The position numbers and the translations under genes were made by a program. Positions 35,489-48,400 of a DNA stretch of 64,000 bases are shown here, in pieces. Source of the stretch: Apostichopus japonicus (taxonomy: Eukaryota > Echinodermata > Holothuroidea > Aspidochirotida > Stichopodidae). Position 1 is the first letter of the stretch; each line of letters starts with the position of its first letter. The stretch covers positions 2,453,001 to 2,517,000 of the forward strand of contig NC_092562.1 in NCBI RefSeq assembly GCF_037975245.1, given 5' to 3'. The notes beneath the pieces were generated by a model. It was not told where the DNA came from and ran no database searches. It was given only the letters and a program-made list of their open reading frames with translations.

Positions 35489-36240
35489 AACCGTATAATC
35501 CTCCTGCTCCCAAAGTAAGAATGAGAAAGTTCACCAACCAACAGGGAATTTCTGTTAAACTGAGTTCTGTTTACGTGATTACCGAAAAGTTGCAATGAAG
35601 ACTACTTTGCAAGTAATAGCTAAAGTTAAAGATCGGACGTTGTTTCTACCGAGATAGGTACTCATGATCACTATTGATTTATCCATCATGATATGATCAT
35701 TAATATCATTTTTTTCCATAGGTCGTTGCTTTTAATTAGGACGTGTTACATAAAACTGCCAACGTATTATATCGTACATGGTTAACAATAGCTAAAATGA
35801 TCGGAATAGTTTCTGATCGAACTTTGTTTCTTCTAGTTTTCTTTACGTAATCTTTAAGCTGTGAATATTCATATCATTATACGGTTAGTTGAAAACTGAA
35901 TATATCTTTCATATTAGCTTTTTATTGTCACGTTAGCATCATTGACAGATTGTGTATAAATCTAAACGAGGGGCTATTCTATTTTGTTTTTCTATGTTTT
36001 TATTTTTATTGGACGTAATGTTTAAACTGTAAATATTCATATTATTACACTTTTATAGTTGAAAACTGAATATATCTTTAGTATTAACATTTTATCGCCA
36101 GTTGAACAGCATTGAAATAGTTTCTATACATATAAACTAGGGGCTCTTCTACAACTAACTATGAGTTTATGAATAAACGACGAATAAAGTCAATGTAACA
36201 CTGTGTTGAACTGGTGGAGCCTAATAAAGTGAAGTTAATA
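35489..36240 (+). other. 3'UTR of the Tie-like gene with internal duplication
   Basis: AATAAA signals occur at about 36172, 36183 and 36223, roughly 0.7 kb after the stop codon. The interval 35836-35985 is repeated at about 36003-36150 (shared TGAATATTCATAT, GTTGAAAACTGAATATATCT and AGGGGCT words). An earlier partial copy is visible near 35615 (AATAGCTAAA, GATCGGA, TTTGTTTCT). The exact cleavage site is not determinable. Confidence 0.65.
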
Positions 36241-36400
36241 CTTCCACAATATTTCAATGGTGTGTATTTTGCAAATGAAAAAGGCTTTCATTCTCGATTT
36301 TTGTTTCTACAGGAAGTAATCTACATATCAATATCAGCAATATGATCCAGTCAATTACTGGAAATGTGGAAAATCACCTGATACACACAGAAAACACACC

Positions 36401-36651
36401 CACTACTGTAAATCTTAACGTTTTGTACCAAAGTAAAAACTGTATCGTGCTATAAATCGGTAGCATGTGCTGTTAGGATTACAGTAAAAACTGACATTGT
36501 TCCAACATATCCATTTGTTGGGATATGTTGGGATAACACATAATCCTCAATTCTTACTGTCATCCTAATAGCACATGCTACCGATTTATAAGATTTGTCA
36601 GCACTATCTAGTTTTTACTGTGGTACAAAATTTTAAGATTTACAGTAGTAA
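36401..36651. mobile_element. MITE-like element with ~95-bp inverted arms
   Basis: The left arm (about 36402-36496) and right arm (about 36553-36650) are reverse complements with scattered mismatches and one short indel. The ends read ACTACTGTAAATCTTA, and an internal ATAAATCGGTAGCATGTGCT is shared. The centre is a second small inverted repeat, ATATCC and GGATAT. No ORF is present. No clear target duplication was found, so the superfamily is unassigned. Confidence 0.8.
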
Positions 36652-36669
36652 CTGTAATCTCTGTGAGAA

Positions 36670-38340
36670 TCGGCTGGGAAGATAGATGATATGAGTACCA
36701 CTGAACTGTTGTCGGTTGTCAATCTTGTCTTGTTCTATTCATGTGTATCGAGATAATTGACACAGCTGTATACTCTTTAAGTTCATTGTTTACCGATACT
36801 TTAACCAAGCCTGAATGCTTAGTGGTTAGAATTATTATTGGTTAGTATCCTTGTACAGGTATACTCGCTCGTGGAAATTAATCTTCAATATTTTGTGACG
36901 AGTATTTCTAAAAGCAATTTCCTAATAAGAGATCAATTTAAGTTAAGTCGGCATTGGTACTACTTACATCCATAATGCGTATTATCTAAACTACTAAAAG
37001 ATCATAAACTGTCAACGAAAATGTCCTATTGACCCCCCACTTTCATCGTCAGTCGGGAAGAATTGGGCCACTCCTTGCGTTTACACCTATAAACGTACTT
37101 TATATATAGTCTAAACTTGCCTCTGAATGAAGTCTTGATGACTACTCTCTCACTTTCTGCAGTGTGAGGACTCTCACACCTCTCTACATGAGGGTCGGTT
37201 TCAACGACCACAGTGCCACATCGTCACATCAATCAAATTATGTTCTTGTTCCTTCCACAGAGGTTCCTGCCATTAATTCAAACAATGGGGACTTTGTGGA
37301 ATTGCCTCCCCTCCCTTCCCCTACCTTAGAAACCCTTCTGACGTCAGAGAGGGTATTTCTTATCTTCTTTCATATCTCTTTACATCCCTCCACATCTTTC
37401 TTTTTTTATTTGACTATTCTGGAATCCTGATATGTGTCATACCTCACTTTACCGAGTAATTTTTATCCATTTACCATATGAAGGTGTTTGAAATACTTTT
37501 ACCGAAAGCCCGTGTCTCTCTTTTTACTTCTAAAGAAAAGAAGGAGATCAATAGTTCATTATTGTAACTGCCGATTAGATTAACAAAACGATTGTTTTTT
37601 TGTTGTCTTTAACGGTGGACCTTTGTTCATTTACAAAGTTAATACTTAATACTTCTTTGTGTTTTATTCTGGCAAGGTGCAGATAACTGGAAATAATTAA
37701 GGTATTTACACACTACATCGTCGAGACCTGTACAATTGGGCCGTTGGTGTTTGGGGTCTAAGGGACTGATGGGTGGGCAGACCGTTTGTGCGTCTGTAGA
37801 GGTTTGATGTTTGGTTCAGGGCAAGGGGTGAAGGTTAGAGTAGTTCGGGTGGGTTTTTGGGGGATGTTGCTGATGGTTCAGTTTATGTGATAGTGTTTGT
37901 TTTTTAGTGCCTTTATCACGTTAAACACATACTTTCTAAGTAATTTGGTCTCTAAGTTCTCAGAAGATAAACCTAATTCATCACTGGATAGCAGACAAGT
38001 TTGCTATTGATGACACCTTCTTTTTATAGAAGACTTTAACTCTCAGTGCCTAAAGTTTTCGAAGCTTGTAAACAAAACTTTTTACTCAGTAGTAATATAG
38101 ACTTGCAACGATTACCCAAATTATGCACCACATAATTTTGTACTCTGACATCCATGCCACAAACAACAAAGATATTAAGTCCTCATAAAAAAGAAATTTT
38201 TAAATGGTATTGCTATTGCTCTTCGGCACTTCTCCTGAAGGAGAACAATCGGTAGGACCAAAATATACTCAATATGGATTATCCTATCTTAATGTGTAAA
38301 AAATGAAATCTCCGCAGAGCGTGAATTATATTACTTAAAA
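36670..38340. other. Intergenic region, no feature recognised
   Basis: The stretch between the MITE and the satellite block. An 88-codon ORF near 37164-37430 has a plausible acceptor (CCTTCCACAG at about 37260). It has no recognisable domain or partner exon. Confidence 0.5.
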
Positions 38341-39442
38341 TATATATTAAATTATAAAGTAAAGTTTTCATATTCGTATTAATACCGTCTTTTGACGAAT
38401 ATAAGGAGCTAATAAATTCACGATAATCAGCCTGATACCACTAAAAAGGACGCCATCACTTTGCAGCATCAGTTTGGAGAGTTTTAAAAAAAAAGGGGGC
38501 CCAAATTTCGACGAAGTCAACTTTCTCATATTTCAGTATCGATAGTTCTAATGCCTCCATTGAGTTCAACAACACGTTTCTCGCTAGTTCAATGGCAACT
38601 CCTGCTTAATTTTCGACTCCAAATACAACATATATTCAAATATGAAATATGGTCTTCAAATTCGTATTCATACCGTCTTTTTACGAATAGAGGGAGCTAA
38701 TTTATTCACGATCATCAACATAAAACCACTCAAAAGGACGCCATCACTTTCCTGAATCAGTTTGGGAAGTTTCAAAATATGAATAAAAATGTATCAAAAA
38801 GTCCTCTAATCCATTTACATAACTTTGGCCAAAATTTTGGCCAAAATTTAAAAAAATCATAAGGGTATTGCCTTACAAAATATTCAAGAAAAAAATGAAA
38901 TTTCTCAAATCTCTTTCAGGATGCTCAATATGGATTCTTAAGGTTTAAATCCATATGTTCGTCAACTTTAAAGTGGAGTTCCTGGGAATTCGAAACTAAA
39001 TTTGGCGTTAATAATAATAGCTTAACATATGGAAAAAAATGTATTAAAAAGGGGCATTTTCTTTCCAATGGTTACGAAATTGAACATAATTATGCCTGAT
39101 ATACAGAGAGAAGAGCCCTCTAATCCATTTACATAAGTTTGGGAAGAATTGAAAAAGTCGCGATTTTGGCCAATATTTGAAAAAAATCATGAGGGTATTG
39201 CCTTACAAAATATTTAAGAAATATATAAAATTTCTCAAATCTCTTTCAGGATGCTCATACAAATTGTTAGAGTTCAAGTATACATGTTCGTCAACTTTAA
39301 AGTGGAGTTCCTGGGAATTCGAAGCTAAATTTGGCGTTAATAATAATAGCAAAAATTATGAAAAAAAATTGTATCAAAAAGAGGCATTTTTTTCCATTGG
39401 TAACGAATTTGAACATAATTATGCCTGATATACAAAGAAAAG
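38340..39442 (-). repeat. Left flank: diverged satellite monomers, opposite orientation to core
   Basis: Diverged monomers of roughly 290-330 bp. One type repeats ACCGTCTTTTGACGAATA and GGACGCCATCACTTTCCTG (near 38384 and 38669). Another repeats AATCATAAGGGTATTGCC and CTCAAATCTCTTTCAGGATG (near 38854-38940 and 39181-39252). Their reverse complements align with the core monomer through AATTCTTCCCAAA, GCGACTTTTT, GGCCAA and CTGAGAGAGATTTGAG. They therefore belong to the same family in inverted orientation. Confidence 0.82.
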
Positions 39443-42400
39443 AGAGAAGCGTCTACTGGATGCCTTTATGACTTTCATAAAATATGTAATTGACTCAGAC
39501 TTCGTAGAATGACACTTTTGTCTCGAAAGAATCGTCTACTGGGTGCTGGGGGTCCCTTCTTCGTAGTCTGAGAGAGATCTGAGAACTTTCATTTTGGACC
39601 CAAAATGGCCAATTTCATAAGGCTATATACCCTTATGATTTTGTCCGATTTTGGCCAAAATCGTGACTTTTGTTAATTCTTCCCAAAATTGTTCCTGTGG
39701 TGTGTGGCGCCCTTTGGATTCCTTTCCAGGTGACAAGAGTAGTATAAACACTAATATTTTGGTGGGAAAAATGAAATTTAATAACCATATTTCTACATCA
39801 TTTCATATCATATTTAAATGACTAAAACTTCGTCGAATGCCACTTTTGTCTCGAGAGAAGCGTCCACTGGGTGCTGGGGGTCGCGTTCTACGAATCCTGA
39901 GAGAGATTTGAGAACTTTCATTTTGGACCCAAAATGGCCAATTTCATAAGGCTATACCCTTATGATTTTGTCCGATTTTGGCCAAAATCGCGACTTTTTT
40001 AATTCTTCCCAAAATTGTTCCTGTGGTGTGTGGCGCCCTTTGGATTCCATTCCAGGTGACAAGAGTAGTATAAACACTTATATTTTGGTGGAAAAATGAA
40101 ATTTAATAACCATATCTCTACATCATTTCATATCATATTTAAATGACTAAAACTTCAGCGATTGCCACTTTTGTCTCGAGAGAAGCGTCTAATGGGTGCT
40201 GGGGGTCCCTTCTACGTAGTCTGAGAGAGATTTGAGAACTTTCATTTTGGACCCAAAATGGCCAATTTCATAAGGCTATACCCTTATGATTTTGTCCGAT
40301 TTTGGCCAAAATCGCGACTTTTTTAATTCTTCCCAAAATTTTACCTGTGGTGTGTGGCGCCCTTTGGATTCCTTTCCAGGTGACAAGAGTAGTATAAACA
40401 CTAATATTTTGGTGGAAAAATGAAATTAAATAACTATATCTCTACATCATTTCATATCATATTTAAATGACTAAAACTACGTCGAATGCCACTTTTGTCT
40501 CGAGATAATCGTCTAATGAGTGCTGGGGGTCCGTTCTACGTATCCTGAGAGAGATTTGAGAACTTTCATTTTGGACCCAAAATGGCCAATTTCATAAGGC
40601 TATATATACCCTTATGATTTTGTCCGATTTTGGCCAAAATCGCGACTTTTTTAATTCTTCCCAAAATTGTTCCTGTGGTGTGTGGCGCCCTTTGGATTCC
40701 TTTCCAGGTGACAAGAGTAGTATAAACACTTATATTTTGGTGGAAAAATTAAATTTAATAACCATATCTCTACATCATTTCATATCATATTTAATTGACT
40801 AAAACTTCAGCGATTGCCACTTTTGTCTCGAGAAAAGCGTCTAATGGGTGCTGGGGGTCCCTTCTACGTAGTCTGAGAGAGATTTGAGAACTTTCATTTT
40901 GGACCCAAAATGGCCAATTTCATAAGGCTATACCCTTATGATTTTGTCCGATTTTGGCCAAAATCGCGACTTTTTTAATTCTTCCCAAAATTTTACCTGT
41001 GGTGTGTGGCGCCCTTTGGATTTCATTCCAGGTGACAAGAGTAGTATAAACACTTATATTTTGGTGGAAAAAATGAAATTTAATAACCGTATCTCTACAT
41101 CATTTCATATCATATTTAAATGACTAAAACTTCGTCGAATGCCATTTTTGTCTCGAGAGAAGCGTCTAATGGGTGCTGGAGTCCGTTCTACGTATCCTGA
41201 GAGAGATTTGAGAACTTTCATTTTGGACCCAAAATGGCCAATTTCATAAGGCTATACCCTTATGATTTTGTCCGATTTTGGCCAAAATCGCGACTTTTTT
41301 AATTCTTCCCAAAATTTTACCTGTGGTGTGTGGCGCCCTTTGGATTCCTTTCCAGGTGACAAGAGTAGTATAAACACTAATATTTTGGTGGAAAAATGAA
41401 ATTTAATAACCATATCTCTACATCATTTCATATCATATTTAAATGATTAAAAATACGTCGAATGCCATTTTTGTCTCGAGAGAAGCGTCTAATGGGTGCT
41501 GGGGTCCGTTCTACGTATCCTGAGAGAGATTTGAGAACTTTCATTTTGGACCCAAAATGGCCAATTTCATAAGGCTATACGCTTATGATTTTGTCCGATT
41601 TTGGCCAAAATCGCGACTTTTTTAATTTCCCCCAAACTTTTACCTGTGGTGTGTGGCGCCCTTTGGATTCCATTCCAGGTGACAAGAGTAGTATAAACAC
41701 TTATATTTTGGTGGAAAAATGAAATTTAATAACCATATCTCTACATCATTTCATATCATATTTAAATGACTAAAACTTCAGCGATTGCCACTTTTGTCTC
41801 GAGAGAAGCGTCTAATGGGTGCTGGGGGTCCCTTCTACGTAGTCTGAGAGAGATTTGAGAACTTTCATTTTGGACCCAAAATGGCCAATTTCATAAGGCT
41901 ATACCCTTATGATTTTGTCCGATTTTGGCCAAAATCGCGACTTTTTTAATTCTTCCCAAAATTTTACCTGTGGTGTGTGGCGCCCTTTGGATTCCTTTCC
42001 AGGTGACAAGAGTAGTATAAACACTAATATTTTGGTGGAAAAATGAAATTAAATAACTATATCTCTACATCATTTCATATCATATTTAAATGACTAAAAC
42101 TACGTCGAATGCCACTTTTGTCTCGAGATAATCGTCTAATGAGTGCTGGGGGTCCGTTCTACGTATCCTGAGAGAGATTTGAGAACTTTCATTTTGGACC
42201 CAAAATGGCCAATTTCATAAGGCTATATATACCCTTATGATTTTGTCCGATTTTGGCCAAAATCGCGACTTTTTTAATTCTTCCCAAAATTGTTCCTGTG
42301 GTGTGTGGCGCCCTTTGGATTCCTTTCCAGGTGACAAGAGTAGTATAAACACTTATATTTTGGTGGAAAAATTAAATTTAATAACCATATCTCTACATCA

Positions 42401-45400
42401 TTTCATATCATATTTAATTGACTAAAACTTCAGCGATTGCCACTTTTGTCTCGAGAAAAGCGTCTAATGGGTGCTGGGGGTCCCTTCTACGTAGTCTGAG
42501 AGAGATTTGAGAACTTTCATTTTGGACCCAAAATGGCCAATTTCATAAGGCTATACCCTTATGATTTTGTCCGATTTTGGCCAAAATCGCGACTTTTTTA
42601 ATTCTTCCCAAAATTTTACCTGTGGTGTGTGGCGCCCTTTGGATTTCATTCCAGGTGACAAGAGTAGTATAAACACTTATATTTTGGTGGAAAAAATGAA
42701 ATTTAATAACCGTATCTCTACATCATTTCATATCATATTTAAATGACTAAAACTTCGTCGAATGCCATTTTTGTCTCGAGAGAAGCGTCTAATGGGTGCT
42801 GGAGTCCGTTCTACGTATCCTGAGAGAGATTTGAGAACTTTCATTTTGGACCCAAAATGGCCAATTTCATAAGGCTATACCCTTATGATTTTGTCCGATT
42901 TTGGCCAAAATCGCGACTTTTTTAATTCTTCCCAAAATTTTACCTGTGGTGTGTGGCGCCCTTTGGATTCCTTTCCAGGTGACAAGAGTAGTATAAACAC
43001 TAATATTTTGGTGGAAAAATGAAATTTAATAACCATATCTCTACATCATTTCATATCATATTTAAATGATTAAAAATACGTCGAATGCCATTTTTGTCTC
43101 GAGAGAAGCGTCTAATGGGTGCTGGGGTCCGTTCTACGTATCCTGAGAGAGATTTGAGAACTTTCATTTTGGACCCAAAATGGCCAATTTCATAAGGCTA
43201 TACGCTTATGATTTTGTCCGATTTTGGCCAAAATCGCGACTTTTTTAATTTCCCCCAAACTTTTACCTGTGGTGTGTGGCGCCCTTTGGATTCCATTCCA
43301 GGTGACAAGAGTAGTATAAACACTTATATTTTGGTGGAAAAATGAAATTTAATAACCATATCTCTACATCATTTCATATCATATTTAAATGATTAAAAAT
43401 ACGTCGAATGCCATTTTTGTCTCGAGAGAAGCGTCTAATGGGTGCTGGGGTCCGTTCTACGTATCCTGAGAGAGATTTGAGAACTTTCATTTTGGACCCA
43501 AAATGGCCAATTTCATAAGGCTATACCCTTATGATTTTGTCCGATTTTGGCCAAAATCGCGACTTTTTTAATTTCCCCCAAAATTGTTCCTGTGGTGTGT
43601 GGCGCCCTTTGGATTCCATTCCAGGTGACAAGAGTAGTATAAACACTTATATCTTGGTGGAAAAATGATATTTAATAACCATATCTCTACATCATTTCAT
43701 ATCATATTTAAATGACTAAAACTTCAGCGATTGCCACTTTTGTCTCGAGAGAAGCGTCTAATGGGTGCTGGGGGTCCCTTCTACGTAGTCTGAGAGAGAT
43801 TTGAGAACTTTCATTTTGGACCCAAAATGGCCAATTTCATAAGGCTATACCCTTATGATTTTGTCCGATTTTAGCCAAAATCGCGACTTTTTTAATTTCC
43901 CCCAAAATTTTACCTGTGGTGTGTGGCGCCCTTTGGATTCCATTCCAGGTGACAAGAGTAGTATAAACACTTATATTTTGGTGGAAAAATGATATTTAAT
44001 AACCATATCTCTACATCATTTCATATCATATTTAAATGACTAAAACTTCGTCGAATGCCATTTTTGTCTCGAGAGAAGCGTCTAATGGGTGCTGGGGTCC
44101 GTTCTACGTATCCTGAGAGAGATTTGAGAACTTTCATTTTGGACCCAAAATGGCCAATTTCATAAGGCTATACCCTTATGATTTTGTCCGATTTTGGCCA
44201 AAATCGCGACTTTTTTAATTCTTCCCAAAATTTTACCTGTGGTGTGTGGCGCCCTTTGGATTCCATTCCAGGTGACAAGAGTAGTATAAACACTTATATT
44301 TTGGTGGAAAAATGAAATTTAATAACCATATCTCTACATCATTTCATATCATATTTAAATGACTAAAACTACGTCGAATGCCATTTTTGTCTCGAGAGAA
44401 GCGTCTAATGGGTGCTGGGGTCCGTTCTACGTATCCTGAGAGAGATTTGAGAACTTTCATTTTGGACCCAAAATGGCCAATTTCATAAGGCTATACCCTT
44501 ATGATTTTGTCCGATTTTGGCCAAAATCGCGACTTTTTTAATTCTTCCCAAAATTGTTCCTGTGGTGTGTGGCGCCCTTTGGATTCCATTCCAGGTGACA
44601 AGAGTAGTATAAACACTTATATTTTGGTGGAAAAATGAAATTTAATAACCATATCTCTACATCATTTCATATCATATTTAAATGACTAAAACTTCAGCGA
44701 TTGCCACTTTTGTCTCGAGAGAAGCGTCTAATGGGTGTTGGGGGTCCCTTCTACGTAGTCTGAGAGAGATTTGAGAACTTTCATTTTGGACCCAAAATGG
44801 CCAATTTCATAAGGCTATACCCTTATGATTTTGTCCGATTTTGGCCAAAATCGCGACTTTTTAATTTCCCCCAAAATTTTACCTGTGGTGTGTGGCGCCC
44901 TTTGGATTCCTTTCCAGGTGACAAGAGTAGTATAAACACTTATATTTTGGTGGAAAAATGAAATTTAAGAACCATATTTCTACATCATTTCATATCATAT
45001 TTAAATGACTAAATCTTCGTCGAATGCCATTTTTGTCTCGAGAGAAGCGTCTAATGGGTGCTGGGGTCCGTTCTACGTATCCTGAGAGAGATTTGAGAAC
45101 TTTCATTTTGGACCCAAAATGGCCAATTTCATAAGGCTATACCCTTATGATTTTGTCCGATTTTGGCCAAAATCGCGACTTTTTTAATTCTTCCCAAAAT
45201 TTTACCTGTGGTGTGTGGCGCCCTTTGGATTCCATTCCAGGTGACAAGAGTAGTATAAACACTTATATTTTGGTGGAAAATGAAATTTAATAACCATATC
45301 TCTACATCATTTCATATCATATTTAAATGACTAAAACTACGTCGAATGCCATTTTTGTCTCGAGAGAAGCGTCTAATGGGTGCTGGGGTCCGTTCTACGT

Positions 45401-48400
45401 ATCCTGAGAGAGATTTGAGAACTTTCATTTTTGACCCAAAATGGCCAATTTCATAAGGCTATACCCTTATGATTTTGTCCGATTTTGGCCAAAATCGCGA
45501 CTTTTTTAATTCTTCCCAAAATTGTTCCTGTGGTGTGTGGCGCCCTTTGGATTTCATTCCAGGTGACAAGAGTAGTATAAACACTTATATTTTGGTGGAA
45601 AAATGAAATTTAATAACCATATCTCTACATCATTTCATATCATATTTAAATGACTAAAACTTCGTCGAATGCCACTTTTGTCTCGAGAGAAGCGTCTAAT
45701 GGGTGCTGGGGGTCGCGTTCTACGAATCCTGAGAGAGATTTGAGAACTTTCATTTTGGACCCAAAATGGCCAATTTCATAAGGCTATACCCTTATGATTT
45801 TGTCCGATTTTGGCCAAAATCGCGACTTTTTTAATTCTTCCCAAAATTGTTCCTGTGGTGTGTGGCGCCCTTTGGATTCCATTCCAGGTGACAAGAGTAG
45901 TATAAACACTTATATTTTGGTGGAAAAATGAAATTTAATAACCATATCTCTACATCATTTCATATCATATTTAAATGACTAAAACTTCAGCGATTGCCAC
46001 TTTTGTCTCGAGAGAAGCGTCTAATGGGTGCTGGGGGTCCCTTCTACGTAGTCTGAGAGAGATTTGAGAACTTTCATTTTGGACCCAAAATGGCCAATTT
46101 CATAAGGCTATACCCTTATGATTTTGTCCGATTTTGGCCAAAATCGCGACTTTTTTAATTTCCCCCGAAATTTTACCTGTGGTGTGTGGCGCCCTTTGGA
46201 TTCCTTTCCAGGTGACAAGAGTAGTATAAACACTAATATTTTGGTGGAAAAATGAAATTAAATAACTATATCTCTACATCATTTCATATCATATTTAAAT
46301 GACTAAAACTACGTCGAATGCCACTTTTGTCTCGAGATAATCGTCTAATGGGTGCTGGGGGTCCGTTCTACGTATCCTGAGAGAGATTTGAGAACTTTCA
46401 TTTTGGACCCAAAATGGCCAATTTCATAAGGCTATACCCTTATGATTTTGTCCGATTTTGGCCAAAATCGAGACTTTTTTAATTCTTCCCAAAATTGTTC
46501 CTGTGGTGTGTGGCGCCCTTTGGATTCCTTTCCAGGTGACAAGAGTAGTATAAACACTTATATTTTGGTGGAAAAATTAAATTTAATAACCATATCTCTA
46601 CATCATTTCATATCATATTTAATTGACTAAAACTTCAGCGATTGCCACTTTTGTCTCGAGAAAGCGTCTAATGGGTGCTGGGGGTCCCTTCTACGTAGTC
46701 TGAGAGAGATTTGAGAACTTTCATTTTGGACCCAAAATGGCCAATTTCATAAGGCTATACCCTTATGATTTTGTCCGATTTTGGCCAAAATCGCGACTTT
46801 TTTAATTTCCCCCAAAATTGTTCCTGTGGTGTGTGGCGCCCTTTGGATTTCATTCCAGGTGACAAGAGTGGTATATACACTTATATTTTGGTGGAAAAAT
46901 GAAATTTAATAACCGTATCTCTACATCATTTCATATCATATTTAAATGACTAAATCTTCGTCGAATGCCATTTTTGTCTCGAGAGAAGCGTCTAATGGGT
47001 GCTGGGGTCCGTTCTACGTATCCTGAGATAGATTTGAGAACTTTCATTTTGGACCCAAAATGGCCAATTTCATAAGGCTATACCCTTATGATTTTGTCCG
47101 ATTTTGGCCAAAATCGCGACTTTTTTAATTCTTCCCAAAATTGTTCCTGTGGTGTGTGGCGCCCTTTGGATTCCATTCCAGGTGACAAGAGTAGTATAAA
47201 CACTTATATTTTGGTGGAAAAATGAAATTTAATAACCATATCTCTACATCATTTCATATCATATTTAAATGACTAAAACTTCAGCGATTGCCACTTTTGT
47301 CTCGAGAGAAGCGTCTAATGGGTGCTGGGGGTCCCTTCTACGTAGTCTGAGAGAGATTTGAGAACTTTCATTTTGGACCCAAAATGGCCAATTTCATAAG
47401 GCTATACCCTTATGATTTTGTCCGATTTTGGCCAAAATCGCGACTTTTTTAATTTCCCCCGAAATTTTACCTGTGGTGTGTGGCGCCCTTTGGATTCCTT
47501 TCCAGGTGACAAGAGTAGTATAAACACTAATATTTTGGTGGAAAAATGAAATTAAATAACTATATCTTTACATCATTTCATATCATATTTAAATGACTAA
47601 AACTACGTCGAATGCCACTTTTGTCTCGAGATAATTGTCTAATGGGTGCTGGGGGTCCGTTCTACGTATCCTGAGAGAGATTTGAGAACTTTCATTTTTG
47701 ACCCAAAATGGCCAATTTCATAAGGCTATACCCTTATGATTTTGTCCGATTTTGGCCAAAATCGCGACTTTTTTAATTCTTCCCAAAATTGTTCCTGTGG
47801 TGTGTGGCGCCCTTTGGATTCCTTTCCAGGTGACAAGAGTAGTATAAACATTTATATTTTGGTGGAAAAATTAAATTTAATAACCATATCTCTACATCAT
47901 TTCATATCATATTTAATTGACTAAAACTTCAGCGATTGCCACTTTTGTCTCGAGAAAGCGTCTAATGGGTGCTGGGGGTCCCTTCTACGTAGTCTGAGAG
48001 AGATTTGAGAACTTTCATTTTGGACCCAAAATGGCCAATTTCATAAGGCTATACCCTTATGATTTTGTCCGATTTTGGCCAAAATCGCGACTTTTTTAAT
48101 TCTTCCCAAAATTTTACCTGTGGTGTGTGGCGCCCTTTGGATTCCATTCCAGGTGACAAGAGTAGTATAAACACTTATATTTTGGTGGAAAAATGAAATT
48201 TAATAACCGTATCTCTACATCATTTCATATCATATTTAAATGACTAAAACTTCGTCGAATGCCATTTTTGTCTCGAGAGAAGCGTCTAATGGGTGCTGGA
48301 GTCCGTTCTACGTATCCTGAGAGAGATTTGAGAACTTTCATTTTGGACCCAAAATGGCCAATTTCATAAGGCTATACCCTTATGATTTTGTCCGATTTTG

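Noticed and set aside
37164-37430. 88-codon ORF with an acceptor-like CCTTCCACAG and peptide EVPAINSNNGDFVELPPLPS
   Set aside because: No partner exon in a compatible phase and no recognisable domain; it lies after the polyadenylation signals of the only nearby + strand gene.
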